A stretch of DNA of 64,000 bases from an uncultured Ignavibacteria bacterium (GCA_913061095.1 CAJXVM010000003.1:186001-250000), one strand, 5' to 3'. Counted from the stretch's first letter, positions 54,839-63,751 are shown. Notes: generated from the sequence alone by a model not told the origin. Numbers and translations are program-made.

Positions 54839-57126
54839 TCCACTATTACCTTCGCGTTTGCAACGCCGCTTCCCGTCACCAAGCGCAGGACATACACCCC
54901 GCGTTCGAGTCCGGCGGTGGACCACTGCACGGTTCGCCGAGTGGCAGTGACCTCGGCATCCAACACCACCGCCCTCCCGCGGCCGAGGAGGTCGTAGAGT
55001 TCTACGCGCACGGGGCCCGGCTGGGTGAGTTCGACCTCGGTGCTCATCATCCCGCCCTGCGACACCGGCTGTGGCCAGGTCGAGAGGATGCGCGGGGATT
55101 GCGGCAAGGACGGTGTGACGTTCGTCCAGTTGATGCCGCCGTTGGTGGTTTTCATGATCGTCATTGATGTTGTCACCCAGCTGTTCAGTGCATCCAAGGA
55201 ATAGATATTCCATAGTGCAGGACCGAATATTTCCTGTTCAATATGATAGCTGTTCCATCCATTCTCTGTCGAAACCAGCCTGTTGCCACTGATACCGATA
55301 CTTCTGCCGTCATTTTGCATAAAGGAAAACTCGATGTTCGATTGGACGACATCAAGCGTATCCCATGTGAATCCGGCATCAGAACTCCTCTGAATGAAGT
55401 ACGATCCAAGGTCGATATCATAGCAGAATATGTATATGTTCAGGCTGTCACTGATCACCATGAATCTCCATCCCCATCTCGCAGGTTCCTCCGGGATCAC
55501 CTCCCAGGTCATTCCATTGTCGGACGATCGGGCAAACTGTCCCCGCCGCATCATAAAACATGTTGGAGGGAAGGAGATGTCGAGGTGTTCTGGAATGAAT
55601 AGGTCGCTTCCATTTCTTACGGACCTCCAATTTTTGCCGCCATCTGATGTCGCAAACAGTCCATTATTGGCCGCGAACCAGAACTCTTCTGCCCCTCGCG
55701 ATATTTTTCCTTTTGGCAGACGTACAAAACGGCAGGAAGAACTCGAATAGACGGATTTCCAGCTGGCACCGGCATCCGTCGTTCGCAGTACAACAGTACT
55801 GTCAGTATCAGTGGGTTCTCGCAATGCATACCAGACATACGCTGTTGCGAAATGGACATCTTTCCAGTCCCGGCCTTCACCGTCGATTTCAAGGCATACC
55901 TTCCAATTACTTCCACCATCGGTCGTTCCAAGATACGAGAAATAGAGGGAAGGGCGATCCGTCGGGCGCACTCTCGCGAATACCGTATCCATCGAAAGCA
56001 CTTGCAACGTTTGAGGGTAATACCAGACCTGCGATTTCTCCACATCCCAGCTGATACCACCGTCGGATGTTCGCGATGCGCCGCCACGATCGTCGGCAAG
56101 CAACAATTCATCAGGAGTCCGACTGCATAAATGATCCAGAGATCCCCACTGGATGTAGTTCTTCCCACGTATTGGAATCCAACTCCTCCCCAGGTCGTCT
56201 GTACGATAAATACTACCATCATCTGTTGAAAGATACCCTCTTCCGTTCCGGTGCATCACCATGTCCTGAATCGTTGGGATACCGATGTTCTCCGATTGTA
56301 CTGTCCATGATACTCCTCCGTTTGTTGAAAGGAGTGTCGCATTTTTACTGTCCCTAAGCAGGACACTATCACGGGACAGCCAGCAAACAGGAGGGATCCA
56401 CTGCGCGTCAACAGTCAGCAGCGGTGCCTTTACATCATCCAGACGCGACCATGTTGCAGCACCATCATGCGTGACATAGACAGATAACTGATTCAGAAGA
56501 TAATCACTCTCACAATATCCTATAAGGATTCCGTAGTCCTTATCGTAGAAACGAAGATAGAGTGGCCGAGTGGTGTCTGGTAATGACAGTCGCTCCCAGG
56601 AAACCCCTTCGTCTGTACTGCGGACGAGAACAGAATCATTCCATATCTGCAGTACGAAAAATGCATCGTCGGTAACATCGCAATGCAAACGACGGTAGAA
56701 TCCCCGGGTCTCCACGAACCAGGGCATCTCGAGCAACCTCGGTTGGATCTGATCATCCGTAAACAAGAGCAAGGAAGTGTGCGTCGAATCTTCCCAGTCC
56801 AGCGGAGCCCACATCGTGGGTTCGAGCAGTGCCAATGCATGGTCGCCCGATGCAGCAGCATAGATAATATTGAAACGTGAGACAGAAGGCGTTAGTGATG
56901 ACCAGGTTTTACCGAGATTCGTGCTTACTTCGATGATATTTTGTAGGCCGACACGGTATGTCCTTTCACCGAGTTTAAAAATACCTGTGTATGGTATTGG
57001 CTCATGTTCCGGATAGGAAATCATGTATGGCTGTGCCAGTGATGAATTGCACATTCCAAAACAGAAACAGGCGATGACAATTCGAACACAGAGAACTGCA
57101 CATTTGTATCTGGGAATAATGTTCAT
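54835..57126 (-). CDS. Secreted BNR/Ycf48-like propeller protein with T9SS domain
   Basis: A 763-aa exported protein. Start at the ATG at 57126 (MNIIPRYKCAVLCVRIVIAC, signal peptide ending SLAQ). The body has many Asp-box turns (STNLGKTWSSLTP, STDEGVSWERLS, STNGGVSWTVQ, TSDGGISWDVE, TTDAGASWKS, SSDAGFTWDTLD, TTNGGINWTNV). The sorting domain is STWPQPVSQGGMMSTEV, VELYDLLGRGRAVVLD and GVYVLRL, ending KVIVE. Composition is mosaic: the sorting-domain end (54835 to about 55150) is GC-rich (44 of 60 at 54961-55020), whereas the propeller body is AT-rich (23 of 60 G or C at 55201-55260). This suggests a foreign passenger joined to a resident sorting domain. Confidence 0.82.
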   Translation of the reverse strand: MNIIPRYKCAVLCVRIVIACFCFGMCNSSLAQPYMISYPEHEPIPYTGIFKLGERTYRVGLQNIIEVSTNLGKTWSSLTPSVSRFNIIYAAASGDHALALLEPTMWAPLDWEDSTHTSLLLFTDDQIQPRLLEMPWFVETRGFYRRLHCDVTDDAFFVLQIWNDSVLVRSTDEGVSWERLSLPDTTRPLYLRFYDKDYGILIGYCESDYLLNQLSVYVTHDGAATWSRLDDVKAPLLTVDAQWIPPVCWLSRDSVLLRDSKNATLLSTNGGVSWTVQSENIGIPTIQDMVMHRNGRGYLSTDDGSIYRTDDLGRSWIPIRGKNYIQWGSLDHLCSRTPDELLLADDRGGASRTSDGGISWDVEKSQVWYYPQTLQVLSMDTVFARVRPTDRPSLYFSYLGTTDGGSNWKVCLEIDGEGRDWKDVHFATAYVWYALREPTDTDSTVVLRTTDAGASWKSVYSSSSCRFVRLPKGKISRGAEEFWFAANNGLFATSDGGKNWRSVRNGSDLFIPEHLDISFPPTCFMMRRGQFARSSDNGMTWEVIPEEPARWGWRFMVISDSLNIYIFCYDIDLGSYFIQRSSDAGFTWDTLDVVQSNIEFSFMQNDGRSIGISGNRLVSTENGWNSYHIEQEIFGPALWNIYSLDALNSWVTTSMTIMKTTNGGINWTNVTPSLPQSPRILSTWPQPVSQGGMMSTEVELTQPGPVRVELYDLLGRGRAVVLDAEVTATRRTVQWSTAGLERGVYVLRLVTGSGVANAKVIVE

Positions 57127-57186
57127 CGTATAACTTACTTGTGTACGACGTGATATATTTCCATTCCCTCCCCCCAAACACACAGA

Positions 57187-57654
57187 TTATGGCGAACAGC
57201 TGCTACACTCGATAGTACCATTTTCATCGAGACATACATCTACGTAGAAGGTATAGTCCCCATCAGTACCAACACAGAAACAGAAGTTATGGGATTTTCC
57301 GATAACAGCACCGGTACGGCAATGCCATACCATCTGTTTGAAAAATCCCCCAGGGCCAAACATGTTGACAGAACATGTTCCGTCGAAACATGTACTAGAA
57401 GTGTCTTGCGGAAAAGATGGGAAAATCTCGACGCATGTACCAGCGGCTAAGGAGCGCACCTCTGTTGGACTTCCTGCCATGGAAATTGGCGTGTTACAGA
57501 GGTCGTCTGTTCGAAGGTATTTATCAGGATTGCTTGCATCCTTCCGATCATATCCCGCAATGGTCCTTCTGGACTCATCCATCGGTTGTGCGGATATACT
57601 ACCTATCAGCATAGATGTGAGAAGAATGCTCAGCGCGAGTAAAGATATCTTCAT
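57187..57654 (-). CDS. Small secreted Cys-rich protein, unknown
   Basis: A 155-aa exported protein: signal peptide (ISLLALSILLTSMLIGSISAQ) and about ten Cys in the mature part (DDLCNTPISM, AAGTCVEIFPSF, STCFDGTCSVNMFGPGGFF, WHCRTG, NFCFCVGTDGDYTFYVDVCL, IECSSCSP), consistent with a disulfide-bonded extracellular protein. No family recognised and no sorting domain. AT-rich like the adjacent propeller body; it precedes that gene by 60 bases and probably shares its transcript. Confidence 0.6.
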   Translation of the reverse strand: MKISLLALSILLTSMLIGSISAQPMDESRRTIAGYDRKDASNPDKYLRTDDLCNTPISMAGSPTEVRSLAAGTCVEIFPSFPQDTSSTCFDGTCSVNMFGPGGFFKQMVWHCRTGAVIGKSHNFCFCVGTDGDYTFYVDVCLDENGTIECSSCSP

Positions 57655-58483
57655 TGTGGTACCTCTATTGCGAAGTTCGTGAATGGAATTTTCTGAATCA
57701 ACAGGTATTCTCGGTATGCACAGAGACAGTCAGCATGTCAACAAACTCTGTCACGGCGGTGTCATCGCCGACAATGCATCCCTGCAGCATGCCCTACGAT
57801 GATACCCGCATGACCAAGTTCAATTGTATGATGTTGTCCGGTCTGCTTGGTCTCTGAATCGTCGATTCACATTCCGATCAGCCTTGTTGCCGGTTCGACA
57901 ACAGGACGCATGTTGAGGAAGGATATTCACCCATCGCTCTCCATAGGCACCTCCACCACACATTCGACAACTGTATTCAGCGGACTCTCGGAGTCTGCCT
58001 CATCATCACAGCACAGAGCCTGAAAACAAGTGCGAAGTTCAGCTCTGGTATTGCAAAAATCGGGCCATTATGAGTATAAGGGGGGGGACTCCTTAAATGT
58101 AAAGTTAATTCGTGGCTACAGCAACATTGGTCAAGTAGTGCTTCAACCAAGAAGCTCCACTTGATCGTGAATTTCCTTCACGTAACGTGCGGAATACTCA
58201 CACCCCTTGGGTCACGCGCACGAGTATGCGCAACCGTTGCAGAACCAGCTCAAATCTGACTCCTCAATGGTCTGGCGTTGACGACACATTTTCGCTTTGA
58301 CACCCACGGACAGAAAAAGAACGCGCCACCCTTCAGAGTGCACACGTTAATCGGTGTTGTTCAGATTCTCCGGAACAAATCTCCCAGAATTTGTTCAAAA
58401 ATCATCCCCCGATCGCACCCAAAACTGTTCAGAATAGCCGTAAATCCATACAGGCAGACGGATGAGTTTAACTGTTCGTTCCA
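57655..58483. other. Gene-free right end of the element
   Basis: About 830 AT-richer bases with no credible ORF. A run of nine G or near-G lies around 58080, and the right-hand AACTGTTC sites occupy the last 130 bases. This could be where a recombinase gene was lost. Confidence 0.5.
58358..58478. promoter_or_regulatory. Right arm-type sites of the element
   Basis: TGTTCAGA at 58358, TGTTCA at 58392, AACTGTTCAGA at 58423-58433 and AACTGTTCG at 58470-58478, all in the same orientation as the left-end copies. Confidence 0.55.
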
Positions 58484-58524
58484 CTTAGAAGGCAGATGCT
58501 CTATCCACCTGAGCTACGGGAGCG
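58484..58524. repeat. Right att-like direct repeat (tRNA-Arg 5' half)
   Basis: 41-base exact copy of the tRNA-Arg 5' half without the 3' half. Just outside it (58525-58562), the minus strand reads TATTTTTTATAAC upstream of the fragment, which may be the ancestral tRNA promoter now separated from the intact gene. Confidence 0.85.
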
Positions 58525-58617
58525 GGTTGCACGCTGTACGGTGCTGTTATAAAAAATAGCACTATCGCGAGTCAGCTACAAGGAAGACCGGTATCCGGCG
58601 TCAGCTCATTCCACCGC

Positions 58618-59544
58618 CTAAAAACCGGGCTGCGATACAATGACGCGGCAGCGGCAGCCGCGCGGGGATGTGCAGCGCGCGTGTGGCAGCTCCGGGAGGG
58701 AGTCAAGTGTGTACTGTGTGCCGCGCAGTGCGTGGCAGGCGGGACAGCTGCCACCGTCATCCAGGGTCTGGATCTCGAAACTGTCGGCGGTCGCGTGGCG
58801 CAGATGTTCCCGCTCGGCCAGAAAACGCGCGTGCGCGATCAGCATATCGCAGATCACGGCGGCACTGAGGGTGCCCGTGATTTCGATATCCCCGGGGATC
58901 CACGGGGTGGCGTCTTCCCGCCCCCAGAGAAAGGCCATGCCGGCCGCGGGACGAAGCTGGCGCAAGTCGGCAGCCCTGGATGTCTTGAGCAGTGCGGGCG
59001 TTTCTTCGAACAGGTTCTGCAGAATGGCGACGTTCTCGGATTGATCGTCATCGTGAAAGGCGACGCCCACGCCGCGGGAGAACACGCTGTCGCGCTGGAA
59101 CTCGGCAACGGTGAGCGCCGCGCGCATCGGATCCTCCTGCAGAAGCGCGGCATGGCTCCTGCGCTCCGCCTCCTCCCTGCGCGCCTTCTCGGCGCGGACG
59201 TACCGGAGCACGTGCTTCTTCCCCTCCGCTGAAAGCACCAGCACGTTGATGTCCTCCGCCAGCAGGCGGGCGCCGTCGGGATCCCGCGCGAGCAGACGAC
59301 GGATCAGGTCGTCACGGGAGCCGGACGTTTCAATCCCGCGCTCCCCGAGCAGGAAACGGAGATCGTTCGCGGAATAGCGATGCGCCAGGCGCAGCGCGAG
59401 CGGTGCCAGCTCGAGCGCACCGCCGCGCCGCAGCTGTTCGATCACGGTTTCCACCTTCTCGCCAAGCACGTCGCTCCAGTGCTCTCTGCCCACGAACACC
59501 CAGGGATCGGCACCCCCGATAAAGCGCGCGAGCAGTTCAAGCAT
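58618..59544 (-). CDS. SAP-domain protein with phage head-protein-like Cys tail
   Basis: A 308-aa protein, unknown function. A SAP-like helix-extended loop-helix lies at about 45-85 (YSANDLRFLLGERGIETSGS, RDDLIRRLL), a motif that often binds nucleic acid. The C-terminus (SCPACHALRGTQYTLDSLPE, then ARCTSPRGCRCRVIV) closely resembles the CPxC...L..LP..H..CRC ending of phage minor head proteins (SPP1 gp7/Mu F type). I start at the ATG at 59544. The lipoprotein gene ends four bases upstream, so they form an operon. No other phage structural gene is seen; it may be a domesticated protein. Adjacent to the right att site. Confidence 0.6.
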   Translation of the reverse strand: MLELLARFIGGADPWVFVGREHWSDVLGEKVETVIEQLRRGGALELAPLALRLAHRYSANDLRFLLGERGIETSGSRDDLIRRLLARDPDGARLLAEDINVLVLSAEGKKHVLRYVRAEKARREEAERRSHAALLQEDPMRAALTVAEFQRDSVFSRGVGVAFHDDDQSENVAILQNLFEETPALLKTSRAADLRQLRPAAGMAFLWGREDATPWIPGDIEITGTLSAAVICDMLIAHARFLAEREHLRHATADSFEIQTLDDGGSCPACHALRGTQYTLDSLPELPHARCTSPRGCRCRVIVSQPGF

Positions 59545-59548
59545 GCCC

Positions 59549-61906
59549 TTAGTCACGGTAAAAATACACGGCAAGCTCGGTCTTCTGGCTCGCCCAGTCG
59601 ACGGATCCGAGTTCCTGCACGACGGGATTCCCCTCACTGTCGACAGAACTCTGACGCCAGCTGAGATTTGCGACCTTCGGCTCCGCGGCCGCACCGGTCA
59701 GCTCACCGCCTGCAGGTCCGGTCGAACCGAATACCGTCAATGGGAAATCGGTGATCACGATGGACTGGGTGAAATTGTAGTCTCCTCCGTAGCCAGAGCC
59801 CGTTGAGATCGCGGTCAACGTCGTGATCCTGCGCGTTGCGGGATCCACCGTTCCCGAAATGCGCGTGTTGATATCCAGTCCGGACATTTTATACGAGAAA
59901 TCCACCGAAAATTGATTTCCCTCCCACGTAAGCGGCGGAGCGCTGCTGACCAGATTCGCCCATACAATGGATGGGATATCAATGCCCTCCTTTGTCTTGA
60001 TGGAACTCGGCGGATCGCTGTCCATCCCCTTCAGCGAAACCATCATGGTCCGGAATTCCGTGGCCTGCACGGTGGAAGTGGCGCTGCCGGCCGCTTCGCC
60101 GCCGCCCGGGGGATACATTGTCACCGTCACCGTGAAGGAGCCCTGCTCCTCGAATACATGCGTGACGGTGCTGTCGCCGGTGATGGATGCGGTCTGACCG
60201 TCACCGAAGTCCCAGTCGAAGCGCGCGCCATCAGGCGCCGTTCCGTTGTGCCGCGCCACCAGGCGCAGTTCCTGGTTCACCGCGACGACGGTATCCGCCG
60301 GTTCGATCCACATGGACTGCAGCCGGATCTTGAACCAGTGAAATCCCGCCCATGATGCATATTTTTCTCCGGGCGGAGTCGCATTCACCTGGATGCCGAC
60401 GAGATTGTCGGCGGCCGGACGCTCGAGGCTGATCGTCCCGGCCGGACGCTTCTTTTCGATTTCCCCGATGTCAGGCAAATCCACCCATGAGGTCAGAGTG
60501 AACGGGATGCTCTTGTCCGACGGCACGATTTCAACGGTAAAATCCGCATACGGAAGGTACGTCGTCTTCCCATCCGCCGCGTCGAGCAGCTGCACGCGAG
60601 GAAGGCTTTCGTTATCCACTGGAACCGCCCAGAGCTCGTAGGATGGATACTGTCCCTGTCCGATGGTCTTCGCACCGATCTTCTGCCAGATGCGGTCGAT
60701 CTCCTTCGCGTCACAGATGCTGGACAGCGGAATAAACACAATCTCATCATAGGCAAACGTGCTTCCCTCCTGCAGGGCGCGCGCGTTGGCAGCGGAGGTG
60801 TAGGACCGGAAGGATTTCGAAGCGAAGTCGAAGGTGATCGTTCCTTCCGTCCCGGGATAGTTGGGATCGTACACCTTGAGTTTTCCCCCGGCGGCATCAA
60901 TCTCATAAGCGTATGCGATAATCGCATGCGCCTCGGCGTTCGGGTTGTTCTTTACGGCGAGATAGAGAAGCTGCGGCTGACTGGTGACGAGCATCGCGTA
61001 GCAGAGACTCCAGAAATGATCCTCCTCCGATTTGTTCAGGAAGCCATCAAACGGCGTACCGCCCCCGGACGTCCAGAAAGAATTATCCGTCACGAATGCC
61101 TTCTGCAGTTCCGCGCAGAATTTGATCCCGGACGCGTCATCCTCCCAGACCTTCGGCGTCCGGAACCAGAAACGGTCGTTGTCGAAATGCTGTGCGAGTG
61201 ATACCGATGCACTGAAATCCCGGAAAAAATGCGCCGCGCCGATACTCATGCCCGCGCACATGCCGCCGGGTTCCGCGTAGGCACCGTCATTGACAAAGGA
61301 CCAGCCGTTGACGGCGGGCTCGAACAGACTGTGAAAGCCGCCACCCTGCCGGAGGAGCTCAATCTGTGTCGCCGACACGACGATTTCGGAAAAATGCCGC
61401 ACGGCCACATCCAGCCATTCGGCGGAGCGGTCCACCGGGGCAATCGCTTCGAGTGTCCCGGCTTCGCGGTCATAGTAGAACGCGACGGGGAAACGGGCTC
61501 CGAGATTCGGCAGCGGAATGCGCAGACGCATGGGACGGACAGAGAAATCTCCGCCGTTCTCGATGCGGATCAGCGGCGTGACGGGGTCGAAATTCGATCC
61601 GAAGTCGTGCTCCGTGATGTCGGCGGAGGAAATTTTCACCGTCTTCGATCCGCTGTACGCCCCCGCGGGCACTTCCAGCTCGAGTCCGGCAAGTGCCGCT
61701 CCGGAGGCCGGCACGGTGATCGTCCCCCCGGCTCCGACAGCTTCCTCAAGTATCTGCGTCATTTCACCGGTACTGATTTTTCCGGAATCGCCATCCGGTG
61801 ATGCTGGGTCATCTCCCGAGCAGGCGGAGAAGAACAGAAAAACCGTGGCGATGGAAACGATGACATAGAGTGGATGGAGGGAGAGAAAACCGCGCGAACG
61901 AATCAT
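59549..61906 (-). CDS. Multidomain lipoprotein: ZU5-like, papain-like, PKD
   Basis: A 785-aa surface lipoprotein. Start ATG at 61906 (AGGGTG upstream); lipobox FSAC with Cys29. A ZU5-like domain spans about 55-140 (GGTITVPASGAALAGLELEV, PAGAYSGSKTVKI). A central domain shows the order expected of a papain/C39-like cysteine peptidase: GGMCAGMS (Cys217), EAHAIIAYAYE (His327), KVYDPNYPG (Asp347). A PKD domain follows near 535-620 (FDWDFGDGQTASITG, VTHVFEEQGSFTVTV). The C-terminal 170 residues are beta-rich and unassigned. Protease or transglutaminase-like activity is inferred from residue order only. Followed four bases later by the SAP-domain gene. Confidence 0.65.
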   Translation of the reverse strand: MIRSRGFLSLHPLYVIVSIATVFLFFSACSGDDPASPDGDSGKISTGEMTQILEEAVGAGGTITVPASGAALAGLELEVPAGAYSGSKTVKISSADITEHDFGSNFDPVTPLIRIENGGDFSVRPMRLRIPLPNLGARFPVAFYYDREAGTLEAIAPVDRSAEWLDVAVRHFSEIVVSATQIELLRQGGGFHSLFEPAVNGWSFVNDGAYAEPGGMCAGMSIGAAHFFRDFSASVSLAQHFDNDRFWFRTPKVWEDDASGIKFCAELQKAFVTDNSFWTSGGGTPFDGFLNKSEEDHFWSLCYAMLVTSQPQLLYLAVKNNPNAEAHAIIAYAYEIDAAGGKLKVYDPNYPGTEGTITFDFASKSFRSYTSAANARALQEGSTFAYDEIVFIPLSSICDAKEIDRIWQKIGAKTIGQGQYPSYELWAVPVDNESLPRVQLLDAADGKTTYLPYADFTVEIVPSDKSIPFTLTSWVDLPDIGEIEKKRPAGTISLERPAADNLVGIQVNATPPGEKYASWAGFHWFKIRLQSMWIEPADTVVAVNQELRLVARHNGTAPDGARFDWDFGDGQTASITGDSTVTHVFEEQGSFTVTVTMYPPGGGEAAGSATSTVQATEFRTMMVSLKGMDSDPPSSIKTKEGIDIPSIVWANLVSSAPPLTWEGNQFSVDFSYKMSGLDINTRISGTVDPATRRITTLTAISTGSGYGGDYNFTQSIVITDFPLTVFGSTGPAGGELTGAAAEPKVANLSWRQSSVDSEGNPVVQELGSVDWASQKTELAVYFYRD

Positions 61907-62061
61907 GAGAACACCCTGTACGTAATGAGGAAAGAGGATATAGACGTATGAAATACCCGACCGAATAATACACATTTTCGGTGATATTCAGAATACCGGG
62001 TGATCAGCGAATGACAGCGGTTCCCGCGGCGCGGGAGAAGACTTCCCCCCCCACGGCGGCA

Positions 62062-63030
62062 TCAGGTGATGAACTGCTCGTACTTCCGCAGCAGGCGGCT
62101 GATAAACGGGATTCTGAGAATGACCGAGTGGAAGAGGATGATGCCGGCGACGGCACAGGCGATACCGAGGAGGACGTCGATGAGATAGTGGTGACCGGAG
62201 TACACGGCGGCGAACCAGATGCCCAGCATGTACACGACATAGAAAGCCTTCATGTACCAGGTGCGGGTAACCTTCAGGGCGTAAAACAGGACGACCGTTG
62301 GATAGGCGGCGTGAAGGGACGGCAGGGCGGCGAATACATTTGAGTTGCGGGTGTAGATCCACTGAAAAACTTCCAGGCCGAAGATCCGGTCGAAGCGCAC
62401 GAGTCCCGCCGCACTGGCTTTCATTCCCTGCTGGAAAACAAAACCGTACTGCTCGACGTACCAGGGCGGTGCCGCGGGGTGCATGTAATAGATGATGAAG
62501 CCGAGGATGTTCGCGAGCAGGAATACCAGGCCGTAATACAGGTAGATGCGCCGGTTGCGGAAATACAGATACACCGCGAATATAAGTGGCACGGACATCC
62601 AGTTGAGATAGAACAGCCCGGCGGTGATGTCGAGCGCCACATTGTTGTTCTGGTCGAAGAACTCATTCGGTGTGAGCAGTTCACCGCCCGTCCCGATGCC
62701 GAACAACTGTTTTTCGGTTCTGTACAGGCCCTCGATGTCGACCTCGTTGACGAGGTAATTCGGCCAGGCCTTCATCACGTCGTAGAGAATGCCGAAGACG
62801 AGAAAGATGGCGAGCGCCCCCATGAGACGGCGCGACCAGGGGTGGGCGACGAAGCCGATATTATAGATGGAAACCAGCAGAACATGCTCGATGCGCAGTC
62901 CGATGGCGACATGGATAAAGAACAGGTAGGCGATCGAGACAAGGGCGGTCACGACTGCTGCCCCGGTGGGGAAACGCTCCCCCTCAACCGTTCCGGTCTC
63001 CATCATGCTGTATTTCAGATTGCGGCACAT
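62062..63030 (-). CDS. PAP2-superfamily membrane protein, Aur1/IPC synthase-like
   Basis: A 322-aa polytopic inner-membrane protein with PAP2 catalytic blocks in lumenal loops: NVFAALPSLHAAYP (His nucleophile assist) and VYSGHHYLIDVLLG (SGHHxxxD). Length and the PSLHAA variant match the Aur1/PAP2_3 group, which includes inositol-phosphorylceramide synthases and related phosphotransferases rather than simple phosphatases. Starts at the ATG at 63030, 25 bases after the CDP-alcohol transferase gene, and very likely works with it in polar lipid synthesis. The exact lipid is not determinable. Confidence 0.82.
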   Translation of the reverse strand: MCRNLKYSMMETGTVEGERFPTGAAVVTALVSIAYLFFIHVAIGLRIEHVLLVSIYNIGFVAHPWSRRLMGALAIFLVFGILYDVMKAWPNYLVNEVDIEGLYRTEKQLFGIGTGGELLTPNEFFDQNNNVALDITAGLFYLNWMSVPLIFAVYLYFRNRRIYLYYGLVFLLANILGFIIYYMHPAAPPWYVEQYGFVFQQGMKASAAGLVRFDRIFGLEVFQWIYTRNSNVFAALPSLHAAYPTVVLFYALKVTRTWYMKAFYVVYMLGIWFAAVYSGHHYLIDVLLGIACAVAGIILFHSVILRIPFISRLLRKYEQFIT

Positions 63031-63055
63031 ACAAACGCTTTCATGGTACGCCGCC

Positions 63056-63751
63056 TCACGATACGATCTGCTTCCTGCAGCTGAGCAGCCGGCGGATCGC
63101 GGTGATGTTGGAGAGGACGGCCACGACGGTTATGGGAACGGTAAATATCGCAATGGTTTCCGCGACATGGAAGGGCACGAAACCGAGGCGCAGTTCCGCC
63201 GCGGCGCCGATGATGCCGGACGTAATGCTGCAAAGCAGTCCGGACAGACCGATGATGAGAATGCGCGTCGGACGCTGCATCAGACCGGAGTTGCACTGCA
63301 GGCCGGCACCTTCGGCCCTGGCCCGCGTGTAGCTGGTCATGATGGAGCCGATCATGGCGATGAATGCGAACAGCGAACTCAGCAGATAACTGTGTGAAAC
63401 GAGATAATAGCAGATGCCGAGAAACATGATCAGTTCACTGTACCGGTCCATTACGGAATCGTAGATGCCGCCGTATACACTGGACGTGTTGCCAACGCGC
63501 GCGACCTGTCCGTCAAGCATGTCGAACAGCCCGGCGAAGAGGATCAGTGCACTGCCCCAGCCGATATAGGAAAAATCACCCCGGGCACCGATTTCCGCAC
63601 CGACGATGAATACCGCCGCCGCGATGATGTTGATGATCAGCCCGATCGTGGTAATGACATTGGGGGCGATGTTCAGCCGCACGAGCAGACGCACCAGCGG
63701 CATGAGGATGCCGTAGACGCCCTGAACAAATCTCTCTAATGCTGTTGCCAT
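63056..63751 (-). CDS. CDP-alcohol phosphatidyltransferase
   Basis: A 231-aa inner-membrane enzyme of phospholipid headgroup synthesis. The full family signature DG(x2)AR(x8)G(x3)D(x3)D is present in FDMLDGQVARVGNTS and YGGIYDSVMDRYSEL. The start MATALERFVQGVYGILMPLV followed by APNVITTIGLIINI resembles phosphatidylinositol-phosphate synthases and archaetidyl-type enzymes. I take the ATG at 63751; the open frame upstream lacks homology. Flanked by the Aur1-like gene and a GtrA gene, consistent with an inositol-lipid or glycolipid locus. Confidence 0.9.
   Translation of the reverse strand: MATALERFVQGVYGILMPLVRLLVRLNIAPNVITTIGLIINIIAAAVFIVGAEIGARGDFSYIGWGSALILFAGLFDMLDGQVARVGNTSSVYGGIYDSVMDRYSELIMFLGICYYLVSHSYLLSSLFAFIAMIGSIMTSYTRARAEGAGLQCNSGLMQRPTRILIIGLSGLLCSITSGIIGAAAELRLGFVPFHVAETIAIFTVPITVVAVLSNITAIRRLLSCRKQIVS

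Larger units (their letters stand above)
51941..58524. mobile_element. 6.5-kb integrated element at tRNA-Arg, integrase absent
   Basis: Bounded by perfect 41-bp direct repeats (51941-51981 and 58484-58524) made of the tRNA-Arg 5' half. AACTGTTC sites occur twice inside each end. Contents: a nucleotidyltransferase with its small partner, a VWA T9SS protein, a propeller T9SS protein and a Cys-rich secreted protein, all on the minus strand, plus about 800 bases without genes. The right half is AT-rich against its surroundings. No recombinase, excisionase or replication gene is visible, so it is non-autonomous or decayed. Confidence 0.75.

Noticed and set aside
54839..55213. N-terminal extension of the VWA protein
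   Set aside because: It is antisense-free but out of frame with the propeller gene that occupies this DNA and lacks a signal peptide at its start; the GTG at 54838 overlaps the upstream stop by four bases and opens a signal peptide.
58079..58089. Poly-G run as phase-variation tract
   Set aside because: It lies in gene-free DNA with no adjacent start codon or promoter that it could switch.
58278..58559. 93-codon ORF spanning the right att site
   Set aside because: Its frame runs through the tRNA fragment and arm sites; no homology or ribosome site.
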